DNA from: Lachnospiraceae bacterium
GTDB lineage: Bacteria > Bacillota > Clostridia > Oscillospirales > Ruminococcaceae
Length of the DNA stretch: 64,000 bases
Direction of reading: 5' to 3'
Assembly: GCA_023664705.1 (NCBI GenBank)
Contig: JAMPFE010000001.1
Coordinates: forward strand, 130,500-194,499
Shown: one piece after another, positions 8,008 to 18,500 of the stretch
Layout of the letters: the number at the start of each line of letters is the position of its first letter
Numbering within the stretch: the stretch's first letter is position 1
Position numbers and translations under genes: made by a program
Notes under the pieces: generated by a model
Databases searched by the model: none
Told to the model about the DNA's origin: nothing
What the model saw: only the letters and a program-made list of their open reading frames with translations

Positions 8008-8036
8008 TAGATTTTTTGTCGAATATATGTTATAAT
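8008..8036 (+). promoter_or_regulatory. promoter of the hydrogenase operon
   Basis: An extended -10 TGTTATAAT lies at 8028-8036. The -35 position (8008-8013, TAGATT) is poor, so the extended -10 probably carries the activity. The leader to hydC is about 90 bases. The rest of 7846-8134 is AT-rich spacer with the Rex-like sites. Confidence 0.6.
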
Positions 8037-8134
8037 ACATAGTGATATATCCTGCCGCAAATATCATACATATAGCGGTACAGAGGTTGTACATTTCCGC
8101 CGACGGCGGTAAAATCATTCAAGGAGGCTAAAAC

Positions 8135-8629
8135 ATGGCTTTTAAAAAGAGCGCTGTTCCCTTTGCGGGAACGCCCGAGCAGGAAGAGAGGCTCAAAGCG
8201 GTCATCGCCGAGCATAAGGACGACCCCGGCGCGCTGATGCCCATTCTTCAGAAGGCTCAGGACATTTACGGCTACCTTCCCATCGAGGTGCAGAGCATGA
8301 TAGCGGACGCAATGGAGATCCCGCTGGAAAAGGTGTACGGCGTAGTTACGTTCTACGCGCAGTTCTCCATTAACCCGAAGGGACAGTACAAAATTTCCGT
8401 GTGTCTGGGAACGGCCTGCTATGTAAAGGGTTCGGGCGATATCTTCAACAAGCTTCAGGAAAAACTCGGCATCGGAAGCGGCGAGATAACGTCCGACGGA
8501 AAGTTCTCTCTGGACGCGTGCCGCTGCATAGGCGCGTGCGGTCTGGCTCCCGTACTCACCGTCAACGAGGACGTTTACGGCAGACTTACCGTGGACGACG
8601 TTGACAAGATACTCGAAAAGTACAATTAA
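8135..8629 (+). CDS. hydC: NADH-linked hydrogenase gamma subunit, NuoE-like
   Basis: This 164-residue thioredoxin-fold [2Fe-2S] protein of the NuoE/HydC family has its cluster ligands in two pairs, CLGTAC and CRCIGAC, the usual spacing. It passes electrons within the HydABC complex between NADH/flavin and the hydrogenase subunit, in the cytoplasm. The ATG at 8135 follows AAGGAGG with ideal spacing. It is the first gene of hydC-hydB-hydA in the usual order. The length is normal for the family. Confidence 0.93.
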   Translation: MAFKKSAVPFAGTPEQEERLKAVIAEHKDDPGALMPILQKAQDIYGYLPIEVQSMIADAMEIPLEKVYGVVTFYAQFSINPKGQYKISVCLGTACYVKGSGDIFNKLQEKLGIGSGEITSDGKFSLDACRCIGACGLAPVLTVNEDVYGRLTVDDVDKILEKYN

Positions 8630-8686
8630 GCGCAAAAGGTACGTTAGGTACATAGAATTCCGATTTTAAGAAAGGAAATCTTTAAG

Positions 8687-10561
<1,875 letters not shown>

Positions 10562-10581
10562 TAGGAAAGGAGTACAAAGTT

Positions 10582-12321
10582 ATGGTTAATATCAAAATTA
10601 ACGGCGTGGATTATTCCGTTCCCGAGGGCAGCACGATCCTTGAGGCAGCGAGAACGGCGGGTATCAAAATCCCCACGCTTTGCTATCTGAAGGACATCAA
10701 CGCTATCGGCGCGTGCCGTATATGCGTTGTCGAGGTAAAGGGCGCGAGGAGCCTCGTCGCTTCCTGCGTTTACCCCGTAAACGAGGGCATGGAGGTGTTT
10801 ACGAACACTCCCAAGGTCATCGAGAGCCGCAAGACCACTCTGGAGCTTATCCTCTCCAATCACAAGAAGGAGTGCCTGTCCTGCGTAAGAAGCGGCTCGT
10901 GCGAGCTTCAGGAGCTCTGCAACGAGTACGGCGTCGAGGAGAACAGGTTTGAGGGCGAAAACCCCGCCGTTGACATCGACGACAGCGCGGCGCATATGAC
11001 CCGCGACAACTCCAAGTGCATTCTCTGCCGCCGCTGCGTGGCTGCCTGCGGAGTTACTCAGGGCATCGGCGTTATCGGCGCGAACGAGCGCGGCTTCGCT
11101 ACGCAGATAGCGTCCCCGTTTGATATGGCGCTCGCGGATACCGCGTGCGTTTCCTGCGGTCAGTGCATCATCGCCTGCCCGACGGGCGCGCTCACCGAAA
11201 AGGACGACACGCAGAAGGTGCTCGACGCTATCGCAGACCCCGAGAAGTTTGTTGTTGTACAGGCGGCTCCCGCGGTTCGCGCGTCGCTCGGAGAGGCTTT
11301 CGGGCTGCCCGTAGGCACCAACGTCGAGGGCAAGATGATCGCCGCAATGCGCAGACTCGGCTTCGATAAGGTGTTTGACACCAACTTCTCCGCCGACCTC
11401 ACCATTATGGAGGAGGCGCACGAGTTCCTTGACCGCGTTCAGAACGGCGGCACTCTGCCGATGATAACCTCCTGCTCGCCGGGGTGGATACGCTACTGCG
11501 AGAACTATTTCCCCGAGTTTATCCCGAATTTGTCGACCTGCAAGTCGCCGCAGCAGATGTTCGGCGCGGTCGTTAAGACCTACTACGCGCAGAAGCTCGG
11601 CAAGAAGCCCGAGGACATCGTTTCCGTTTCGGTAATGCCTTGTACCGCGAAGAAGTACGAGATAAACCGCGACGACCAGTCCGCGGCGGGCGTTCCCGAT
11701 TTGGATATCACGATAACCACGCGCGAGCTTTCGCGCCTCATCAAGAAGGCGGGCATTATGTTCAACGAGCTGCCCGACGAGGAGTGCGATTCTCCGCTCG
11801 GCACGGGCACGGGCGCTGCCGTTATATTCGGCGCGACGGGCGGCGTTATGGAGGCTGCTCTGCGTACCGCTGTCTGGAAGCTCACGGGCGAAAAGGCGGA
11901 TTCTCCTATCGAGTTTAAGGAGGTCCGCGGCGTTCAGGGCGTCAAGGAGGCTGTTTACAATGTCGGCGGCAAGGAAGTCAAGGTCGCTGTCGCAAGCGGT
12001 CTCGCGAACGCCAAGGCGCTGCTGAAGAAGATAAAGGCGGGCGAGGCGGAATATCACTTCATTGAGATAATGGCTTGCCCGGGCGGCTGCGTAAACGGCG
12101 GCGGACAGATAATCCCGCCCGCGTCGGTAAAGAACTTCACCGATATCAGAGCGGACCGCGCGAAGGTGCTGTACGACATCGACAGCGCGAACAAGATGCG
12201 CTGCTCGCACGAGAACCCCGATGTAAAGGCTGTTTACGACGAGTTCTTCGGCGAACCGAACTCCCACAAGGCGCACGAGGTGCTGCACACGAGCTATAAG
12301 GCTCAGAAGCTGTACAGATAA
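10582..12321 (+). CDS. hydA: [FeFe]-hydrogenase catalytic subunit
   Basis: This 579-residue catalytic alpha subunit has an N-terminal [2Fe-2S] domain (CRICVVEVKGARSLVASC), a His-Cys [4Fe-4S] motif (HKKECLSCVRSGSC), and two [4Fe-4S] clusters (CILCRRCVAAC, CVSCGQCIIAC). The H-cluster domain has L1 TSCSPGW (296-302), L2 MPCTAKK (352-358) and L3 EIMACPGGCVNGGG (495-508), followed by the small-subunit-like tail ending in HEVLHTSYK. L1 has Ser299 where the textbook motif has a second Cys. RBS GGAAAGGAG precedes the start. It ends the hydCBA operon at a bidirectional terminator. Maturases HydEFG are not in the window. Confidence 0.95.
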   Translation: MVNIKINGVDYSVPEGSTILEAARTAGIKIPTLCYLKDINAIGACRICVVEVKGARSLVASCVYPVNEGMEVFTNTPKVIESRKTTLELILSNHKKECLSCVRSGSCELQELCNEYGVEENRFEGENPAVDIDDSAAHMTRDNSKCILCRRCVAACGVTQGIGVIGANERGFATQIASPFDMALADTACVSCGQCIIACPTGALTEKDDTQKVLDAIADPEKFVVVQAAPAVRASLGEAFGLPVGTNVEGKMIAAMRRLGFDKVFDTNFSADLTIMEEAHEFLDRVQNGGTLPMITSCSPGWIRYCENYFPEFIPNLSTCKSPQQMFGAVVKTYYAQKLGKKPEDIVSVSVMPCTAKKYEINRDDQSAAGVPDLDITITTRELSRLIKKAGIMFNELPDEECDSPLGTGTGAAVIFGATGGVMEAALRTAVWKLTGEKADSPIEFKEVRGVQGVKEAVYNVGGKEVKVAVASGLANAKALLKKIKAGEAEYHFIEIMACPGGCVNGGGQIIPPASVKNFTDIRADRAKVLYDIDSANKMRCSHENPDVKAVYDEFFGEPNSHKAHEVLHTSYKAQKLYR

Positions 12322-12327
12322 TGCTTA

Positions 12328-12366
12328 AAAATTGCCCCGTCGGCGTGACGCTGACGGGGCAATTTT
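12328..12366. terminator. bidirectional terminator between hydA and yfcE
   Basis: AAAATTGCCCCGTC (12328-12341) pairs with GACGGGGCAATTTT (12353-12366). The A-rich left flank and T-rich right flank let it stop transcription from both converging operons. Confidence 0.9.
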
Positions 12367-12372
12367 AATTTA

Positions 12373-12924
12373 TTAAAGACTATAGCGCATAAATTCCGCG
12401 TTTTCGGCATTGTCGAGCGCTTTCCAGACAAAAACGCCGTTTTCGTATATCATATAGGAATGGCGGGTATTCTCCTTCGGCAGCGCGACCGAGCCGCAGT
12501 TCAGGCAGTGTATCCCCCCGACGAGCTCCGCCTTGGGGACATGAGTGTGCCCGTTTATCAGCACCGCGCCCTCGCCGAGCGGCGGCAGGCTCCGCGGGTT
12601 GTGATGATGCCCGTGAGAGAGGAAAAGTTCCAGTTCGTCGGCAAAGACGAGCGCGCTTTCCTGCAGAACGGGGAAGTTCAGCACCATCTGGTCGACTTCG
12701 GTGTCGCAGTTGCCGCAGACGCATAAAAGCTCGTTTTTAAGCGGATTGAGCAGCCTTATGACCTCTTTGGGCGCGTAGCCCTCGGGGAGGTCGTTGCGCG
12801 GTCCGTGGTAGAGTATGTCGCCGAGCAGGCAGAGCTTCCGCGGCTTTTCGCGCTCGTAAGCCGCGAGCATTTTTTCGCACCACGGCGCGGAACCGTGGAT
12901 ATCCGACGCGAACATCAGCTTCAT
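12373..12924 (-). CDS. yfcE: YfcE family phosphodiesterase
   Basis: This 183-residue metallophosphoesterase has the family metal-binding motifs in order: ASDIHGS (DxH), LLGDILYHGPRND (GDxx), CGNCD (GNCD), HGHHHN and NGHTHVP (GHTH). YfcE enzymes hydrolyse phosphodiesters with manganese in vitro; the natural substrate is unknown. It lies 15 bases behind azlD on the same strand, so it is probably the last gene of an azlC-azlD-yfcE transcript, with no evident functional link. Confidence 0.9.
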   Translation of the reverse strand: MKLMFASDIHGSAPWCEKMLAAYEREKPRKLCLLGDILYHGPRNDLPEGYAPKEVIRLLNPLKNELLCVCGNCDTEVDQMVLNFPVLQESALVFADELELFLSHGHHHNPRSLPPLGEGAVLINGHTHVPKAELVGGIHCLNCGSVALPKENTRHSYMIYENGVFVWKALDNAENAEFMRYSL

Positions 12925-12939
12925 ATTTTTCTCCTTTCG

Positions 12940-13263
12940 CTAACCCAAAAACCGCATGGCGAGTTCCGTGAGGAACACTCCCGCGCAGGCGCACACCGCG
13001 ACGGTGAGCAAGCCGCGCTCGAAAAACGCCAGCACTGCCGCGACAAGAAATCCCGCAGCCGCGCTTATTACGCTGTTCGAGCTGTAAAATATCGCGGGAA
13101 TGGTCATTGCCGCAAGCACCGCGTACGGGACGTAATACAGAAAGTCCAGCACGAACCGAGACTTTATTTTCTTGCGGAAGAGGCTCAGCGGCAACATTCT
13201 GACAAGATACGTCACCAGAGCCATTACCGCTACGCTTATAAACAAATACAGCGCGTCACTCAT
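12940..13263 (-). CDS. azlD: AzlD family branched-chain amino acid exporter subunit
   Basis: This small polytopic membrane protein (107 residues, about four helices) contains the family landmark TYLVRMLPLSLFRKK near residue 18 and a hydrophobic C-terminus. AzlD pairs with AzlC to export branched-chain amino acids or analogues. Its start overlaps the end of azlC by 8 bases, the usual arrangement for the pair. Confidence 0.9.
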   Translation of the reverse strand: MSDALYLFISVAVMALVTYLVRMLPLSLFRKKIKSRFVLDFLYYVPYAVLAAMTIPAIFYSSNSVISAAAGFLVAAVLAFFERGLLTVAVCACAGVFLTELAMRFLG

Positions 13264-13969
13264 TTTCGGCAGCCTCCTTACGCGGGAACAGCAGCGCTCC
13301 GAGCGCCGCGGCTGTCACCGTGCAGATGATTATCGAAATGCCGCTTGAAATAAAGCCGAGCGCGGGTATGTAATAGATAACGCAGCTGAGCGCCGCCGCC
13401 GCGATTACGACCGCGAGCACGCCGCGGCTCTTTTTGGACGGCGGGATGAATATCGCGAGGAACATGCCGTAGATGGCTATCCCGAGAGCGGATTTTACCG
13501 TTTCGGGCAGCACAGCGCCCAAAAACGCTCCCGCTGCCGTGCCGCCCGACCAGAACAGATACGGCAGCGTTATCAGACCGTACATATACCGCGCGGGGAG
13601 CTCTCCGCTCTTGCCGGACGCTACCGCGAACACCTCGTCCGTCACGCAGAACGACGTGACGACGCGGTGGAACAGCGTGTATTTTTCGTCGAGCTTCTGC
13701 GACAGCGACAGGCTCATAAGCGCGTATCGCATATTGATTATGAGCTGCGCGAGCGCCATTTCCGCGAAGCCGCCGTGTGCCGCGATTATGCCGACGCCCG
13801 CGACCTGCCCCGCGCTTGTGACGTTGGTGAGCGAGATGAGTATCGCGGTTATCGGCGGTATGCCCGTATTTACGGCGGTTATGCCGAACGTGAACGATAC
13901 CGACAGATAGCCCAGCGCGATGGGGATACCGTCCTTAAGTCCTTTTGTAAAATTCAGATTTTCGGTCAT
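13256..13969 (-). CDS. azlC: AzlC family branched-chain amino acid exporter
   Basis: This 237-residue membrane protein of the AzlC family has a characteristic start of the form GLKDGIPIALGYLSVSFTFGI and several later helices. The ATG at 13969 (MTENLNF) is chosen because an upstream extension would add only 11 polar residues with no ribosome site. With AzlD it forms a branched-chain amino acid exporter. A good promoter is present upstream at 14008-14036. Confidence 0.9.
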   Translation of the reverse strand: MTENLNFTKGLKDGIPIALGYLSVSFTFGITAVNTGIPPITAILISLTNVTSAGQVAGVGIIAAHGGFAEMALAQLIINMRYALMSLSLSQKLDEKYTLFHRVVTSFCVTDEVFAVASGKSGELPARYMYGLITLPYLFWSGGTAAGAFLGAVLPETVKSALGIAIYGMFLAIFIPPSKKSRGVLAVVIAAAALSCVIYYIPALGFISSGISIIICTVTAAALGALLFPRKEAAENE

Positions 13970-14007
13970 TTTATCTCTCTTTTCTTTTTGACATTCACAC
14001 AAGGTTT

Positions 14008-14036
14008 ATTTTAGCACATTCGGACAAGTTTTTCAA
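14008..14036 (-). promoter_or_regulatory. sigma-A promoter of azlCD-yfcE
   Basis: Reading leftward: TTGAAA (14036-14031), 17 bp, TAAAAT (14013-14008). The spacing is ideal, about 40 bases before the azlC start. Confidence 0.7.
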
Positions 14037-14097
14037 GGGGATTTTTGATAACCTTTCAAAATAAATGACCGTTTTCGGAAAATTTTCATCCGCCGAT

Positions 14098-14122
14098 GTG
14101 ACAAACCGTTCTTTGCGTCCGA
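14098..14122 (+). promoter_or_regulatory. possible ECF-type autoregulated promoter
   Basis: Upstream of the sigma-factor gene lies GTGACAAACC, then GCGTCCGAC about 15 bases later. ECF promoters commonly read AAC-rich at -35 and CGTC at -10, and such factors often drive their own gene. No sigma-A-like hexamers fit better. The call rests on motif resemblance only. Confidence 0.35.
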
Positions 14123-14147
14123 CTATATTAGCAGAGGAGGTGATGAG

Positions 14148-14699
14148 TTGGAGGACGAAAAGATAACCGAGCTGCTGACGAACCGCGACCAAAGCGGGCT
14201 TGCGGCGCTGAAAGCCAAATACAGCCGCCTGATATTGAAAGTGTGCCGCGGCTTTCTGCGCTCGCCCGAGGACGCCGAGGAGTGCGCGAACGACACGCTG
14301 CTCGCCGTTTGGGAGAAAATTCCTCCCGACCGCCCCGAGAACCTTGCGGCGTATATATGCAAGATAGCGCGCCGCAGGGCTGTCGACAAGCTGCGCTACA
14401 ACACCGCCGCAATGCGTTCGACCGAGCTTATGACGGAGCTCGACGAGTGCCTGCCGTCAAGGTACTCCACGGAGGACGAGGCGGAAAAAGCGGAGCTCTC
14501 CGCGGCGCTGAACGAATGGCTGAAATCGCTTGACGAGCGCCGTCGGCGGCTGTTCACCCTCCGCTACTTCTACATGCGCTCGGCAAAGGACGCGGCGAAA
14601 GCCTGCTCCATGACGCCGACCGCCGCGACCACCGCTCTCGCGAGACTGCGCGCGTCGCTGAAACAATATCTTATCGAAAGGGGATTATTCTATGAATGA
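14148..14699 (+). CDS. ECF-type RNA polymerase sigma factor
   Basis: This 183-residue sigma-70 family protein has only regions 2 and 4. Region 2 includes SPEDAEECANDTLLAVWEKIP and an AYICKIARRRAVDKLR helix. Region 4, near the C-terminus, has RRRLFTLRYFYMRSAKDAAKACSMTP followed by a recognition helix ending in ARLRASLKQYL. The start is a TTG at 14148 behind GAGGAGGTGA; no in-frame ATG is nearby. Its end overlaps the start of a one-helix membrane protein by 8 bases, so the two form a sigma/anti-sigma unit. The signal and target genes are unknown. Confidence 0.88.
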   Translation: MEDEKITELLTNRDQSGLAALKAKYSRLILKVCRGFLRSPEDAEECANDTLLAVWEKIPPDRPENLAAYICKIARRRAVDKLRYNTAAMRSTELMTELDECLPSRYSTEDEAEKAELSAALNEWLKSLDERRRRLFTLRYFYMRSAKDAAKACSMTPTAATTALARLRASLKQYLIERGLFYE

Positions 14700-15303
14700 A
14701 ATAAATCCGTTATTTGAGGCTATGAGCAATATCGACGACAATATCGTCTCCGAAGCCGTAAAAACCGCCCGCAAGCGCCCGAAGGGAATAAGGGCGGCGC
14801 TTATAGCGGCTGCCGCCGCGGCGTTCTGCGCGGTGACGGCGGTCGCTGCCGCGGCGGCGCTGAAAGCGCCAAAGGAGGTCACGATAAACGACGTGCCCGT
14901 CGAGCCGCGTTACAGCACGTTTACGGACGATCTTGGAGAAGAATGGGAATTATACGTTTTCGAGTTTCCCGATTTCGCTCTCGGCGAAGAGATTGAGGGA
15001 TATACCGCCGTCGGCGATATAAAGGTCGTCCGCAATCCCGAATATCCCGACAGGTGGGGCGAATGGATGATGGTTGACGAAGCGGGAAACAAATTTTATA
15101 CGGGCGTCAACAATAAGCTTGTGAAATTTCAGAGCAAGGACGGCGTTCGCCACGGCGGGTTCGAGGTCGCGAATTTCCTTTCCGACAGGTATACCTATCT
15201 TGAATTTGCCGCGGACGACTCAAGAATAGAGATCGTTCTTCTGCCGCACGACCAAGCCGACGCTTATCTCGAGCAGAAGGGATATTTCTTCCCCGAGGAA
15301 TGA
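14692..15303 (+). CDS. probable anti-sigma or sigma-associated membrane protein
   Basis: This 203-residue protein has a cytoplasmic N-terminus (residues 1-33), one very Ala-rich membrane helix (about 34-57) and an acidic, aromatic-rich outer domain. It overlaps the ECF sigma gene by 8 bases and has the topology expected of its regulator. The N-terminal 33 residues would have to bind the sigma factor. I see no zinc-binding HxxxCxxC motif, so it is not a ZAS-type anti-sigma factor. The outer domain is not recognised. Confidence 0.75.
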   Translation: MNEINPLFEAMSNIDDNIVSEAVKTARKRPKGIRAALIAAAAAAFCAVTAVAAAAALKAPKEVTINDVPVEPRYSTFTDDLGEEWELYVFEFPDFALGEEIEGYTAVGDIKVVRNPEYPDRWGEWMMVDEAGNKFYTGVNNKLVKFQSKDGVRHGGFEVANFLSDRYTYLEFAADDSRIEIVLLPHDQADAYLEQKGYFFPEE

Positions 15304-15324
15304 AAATCCGGCTTTCCGTAACAC

Positions 15325-15434
15325 AAAATCCCCGATGGCAACGTCGGGGCCATAAAAAGTTCCCCCGAGCGAATTCGAACGTCCTCGGGGGAATGTTTTG
15401 TGTAAGCATGAACAATTAGCACTTTGTCTTACAC
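15325..15434 (-). ncRNA. candidate small RNA with orphan promoter
   Basis: A consensus promoter (15439-15467) fires leftward into DNA with no open frame. The predicted transcript starts near 15432 and opens with a hairpin GTGTAAG...CTTACAC (15434-15428 with 15406-15400). It then meets a strong terminator hairpin CCCCCGAG...CTCGGGGG followed by T5 (to about 15352). If read through, a second hairpin CCCCGA...TCGGGG followed by TTTT lies at 15349-15325. The expected RNA is about 80 or 108 bases. It lies antisense to the 3' untranslated region of the sigma/anti-sigma operon and upstream of no leftward gene. It resembles no RNA family I can name. Confidence 0.6.
15352..15392. terminator. bidirectional terminator
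   Basis: TCCCCCGAG (15361-15369) pairs with CTCGGGGGA (15384-15392). TTTT follows on the plus strand and TTTTT on the minus strand. It ends the sigma/anti-sigma operon from the left and the candidate small RNA from the right. Confidence 0.85.
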
Positions 15435-15438
15435 ATCT

Positions 15439-15467
15439 ATTATAACACACAAAAAAAAAATTGTCAA
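15439..15467 (-). promoter_or_regulatory. consensus sigma-A promoter of the candidate small RNA
   Basis: Reading leftward: TTGACA (15467-15462), 17 bp including a ten-base T run, TATAAT (15444-15439). Both hexamers are perfect. Confidence 0.8.
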
Positions 15468-15481
15468 TACTTTTTTTAAAT

Positions 15482-15510
15482 TTATCCCCCGAGAGACCCT
15501 CGGGGGATAA
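15482..15510 (-). terminator. hairpin at the end of the PFOR gene
   Basis: TTATCCCCCGAG (15482-15493) and CTCGGGGGATAA (15499-15510) form a 12-bp stem 20 bases after the PFOR stop. The leftward strand has no clean T run after it, so it may be a weak terminator or a 3'-end-protecting hairpin. The stem sequence resembles the neighbouring terminator at 15361-15392. Confidence 0.6.
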
Positions 15511-15530
15511 TTTATGCGTTTTTCGGAGAA

Positions 15531-18500
15531 TTACTTCTCAAACTCTTCCTTGTAAGCCTTCTGCATTTCAACGAGGTGGTCGTACTTAGCCTTGGAGTTC
15601 GCGACTGCCTTGTCGAACAGGACGGTCGCTCTGTCGGGATTAGCGCGCATGAGCGAGTTGTAGCGAACCTCTCTCATCATAAACGCCTTGTAGTCGCCCG
15701 TGGGAGCCTTGCTGTCGAGCGTGAACGGAGACTTGCCCTCGTCCGCGAGCGAGGGATTAAATCTGAACAGGTGCCAGTAGCCCGCCTCAACGGCTTCCTT
15801 TTCAACCTGCTGAGCGATGGTCAGACCGCCCTTGATGCCGTGGTTGATACACGGAGCGTAAGCGATTATCAGCGACGGTCCGTCGTAAGCCTCAGCCTCG
15901 GCGATCGCCTTAAGGCACTGGTTGCGGTCCGCGCCCATGGAGATCTGAGCGACGTAAACGTAGCCGTAGCTCATTGCGATGCCCGCGAGATCTTTCTTCT
16001 TGACGTCCTTGCCGCCCGCCGCGAACTGTGCGACAGCGCCGACGTTGGTCGCCTTGGAAGCCTGACCGCCCGTGTTGGAGTAAACCTCGGTATCGAAAAC
16101 GAAGATGTTTACGTTCTTGCCCGAAGCGATAACGTGGTCAAGTCCGCCGTAGCCGATGTCGTATGCCCAGCCGTCGCCGCCGAAGATCCACTGGCTCTTC
16201 TTGGAGAGGTAGCTCTTGAGCTTGAGCACTTCCTTGATTGCGGGCTCGTTGCTGCAGTGGCAGTTCTCGAACGCCTCAACGAGGTTCTTTGTAGCCTCGG
16301 CGTTAGCCTTGCCGTCGTTCTCGGTCTTGAAGTACTCGTCGATGAGAGCCTTAGCCTTCTCGTGACCGTCGAGCGCGGCGATCTCCTTCAGCTTGCTCTG
16401 CGCTCTCTTGCGGAGAGTATCCTGCGCGAGGAACATACCGAGACCGAACTCCGCGTTGTCCTCGAACAGCGAGTTCGCCCAAGCGGGACCGTGACCTGCC
16501 TTGTTCGTGGTGTACGGAGTGGACGGCTCGGAGCCTGCCCAGATAGAGGAGCAGCCCGTCGCGTTCGCGATGTACATACGGTCGCCGAACAGCTGAGTGA
16601 TGAGCTTAGCGTACGGAGTTTCTCCGCAGCCCGCGCACGCGCCCGAGAATTCGAGCAGCGGCTGATTGAACTGAGCGCCCTTAACGGTGCTCTCCTTAAA
16701 CTTCTCAACGGCAGCGCAGTTGGAGTTGTCGTTCGCGACGGCGTAGTCGAAGAACTTCTGCTGCTCCATAGCCTGCTCGATAGGCGTCATAACGAGCGCG
16801 TTCTTTGCCTTGTCCTTTGCACCAGCAGGGCAGATGTTCGCGCAGACGCCGCAGCCCGTGCAGTCGAGCGTGGAGATAGCCATTGTGAACTTCATGCCGG
16901 GCAGACCCGTTGCGTCCTTAACGTCGGTGCCTGCGGGCAGCTTAGCCGCCTGCTCCTCGCTGTAAACGAACGGACGTATAACGGCGTGCGGGCAGACCAT
17001 TGCGCACTGGTTGCACTGGATGCAGTTTTCGGGGATCCACTTGGGAACGTCGACCGCGATGCCGCGCTTCTCAAACGCCGCGGAGCCCTGCGGGAACGTG
17101 CCGTCCGCGATGTCCACGAAAGTGGAAACGGGGAGCTTGTCGCCGCGCTGAGCGTTTACGGGAACCTGAATGTTGTTTACGAAGTCGATGAGGAACTTGT
17201 TGTCGCCCTCGAAGTGAGGGTGAACCAGCTCGCCCGAGCAGTTCGCCCAATCCGCGGGAACGTCAACCTTGATGACCTCGCCCGCGCCCTTTTCGATAGC
17301 CGCGTAGTTCATGTTTACGATGTCGTCGCCCTTCTTGGCAAACGACTTGTAAGCCGCCTTCTTCATATAATCGATAGCCTCGGCGGCGGGGATAATGTTC
17401 GCGATCGAGAAGAACGCGGACTGGAGCACGGTGTTGGTCTTGTTGCCGAGACCTATTTCCTTAGCCACCTTGATAGCGTTGATTATATAGAAGTTGATGT
17501 TGTTCTTCGCGATATAGCTCTTTACGGAAGCGGGGAGCTTCTCGCCGAGCTCGTCCACCGACCACTGGCAGTTCAGCAGGAACGAACCGCCCGGGATAAC
17601 GTCCTCGACCATATCGTACTTGTCGATATAGGAGGGGTTATGGCAGGCAACGAAGTTCGCCTTGTTGACGAAGTAGGTGGACTTAATCGGGCTCTTGCCG
17701 AAGCGCAGGTGAGAAATGGTTACGCCGCCCGACTTCTTGGAGTCGTAAGCGAAGTAAGCCTGCGCGTACATATCGGTGTGGTCGCCGATGATTTTAATGG
17801 AGTTCTTGTTCGCGCCGACCGTGCCGTCCGAGCCGAGACCCCAGAACTTGCAGCAGGTAGTGCCCTCGGGCGTGGTGTTCGGGTTTTCTGTGATAGCGAG
17901 GGACAGATTGGTAACATCGTCCTCGATACCGATAGTGAATATCGGCTTTTCCTTGTTGTTGTAGACCGCGATGATCTGCGCGGGGTTGCAGTCCTTCGAG
18001 CCCAAGCCGTAGCGTCCGCTGAATACGGGAACGTCCTGGAACTTGTTCTCGCGCTTGAGAGCGGCAACGACGTCGAGGAACAGCGGCTCGCCGAGCGAAC
18101 CGGGCTCCTTCGTCCTGTCGAGAACGGTAATCTTCTTGACGGTGCAAGGGATAGCTTCAGCCAGAGCGGAAGAAACAAACGGTCTGTACAGTCTTACCTT
18201 TACGAGACCGACCTTGCGTCCCTGAGCCGTCATGTAGTCGATAGTCTCCTCGATTGTATCGCAAACGGAGCCCATAGCGACGATGACCTCCTCCGCGTCG
18301 GGAGCGCCGTAGTAGTTGAACAGCTTGTAATCGGTGCCTATCTCCGCGTTTACCTTGTCCATATACTTGGTAACGATGCTCGGGATGTTCTCGTAGTACT
18401 TGTTGCAGGCCTCGCGCGCCTGGAAGAAGATGTCGGGGTTCTGCGCAGTGCCGTGGAGCACGGGCTGCTCGGGGTTGAGCGCTCTGTCGCGGAACGCCTG

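Noticed and set aside
15325..15434. 6S RNA as an identity for the candidate small RNA
   Set aside because: 6S RNA is about 180 bases with one long rod and a central bubble. This transcript would be shorter and made of separate hairpins.
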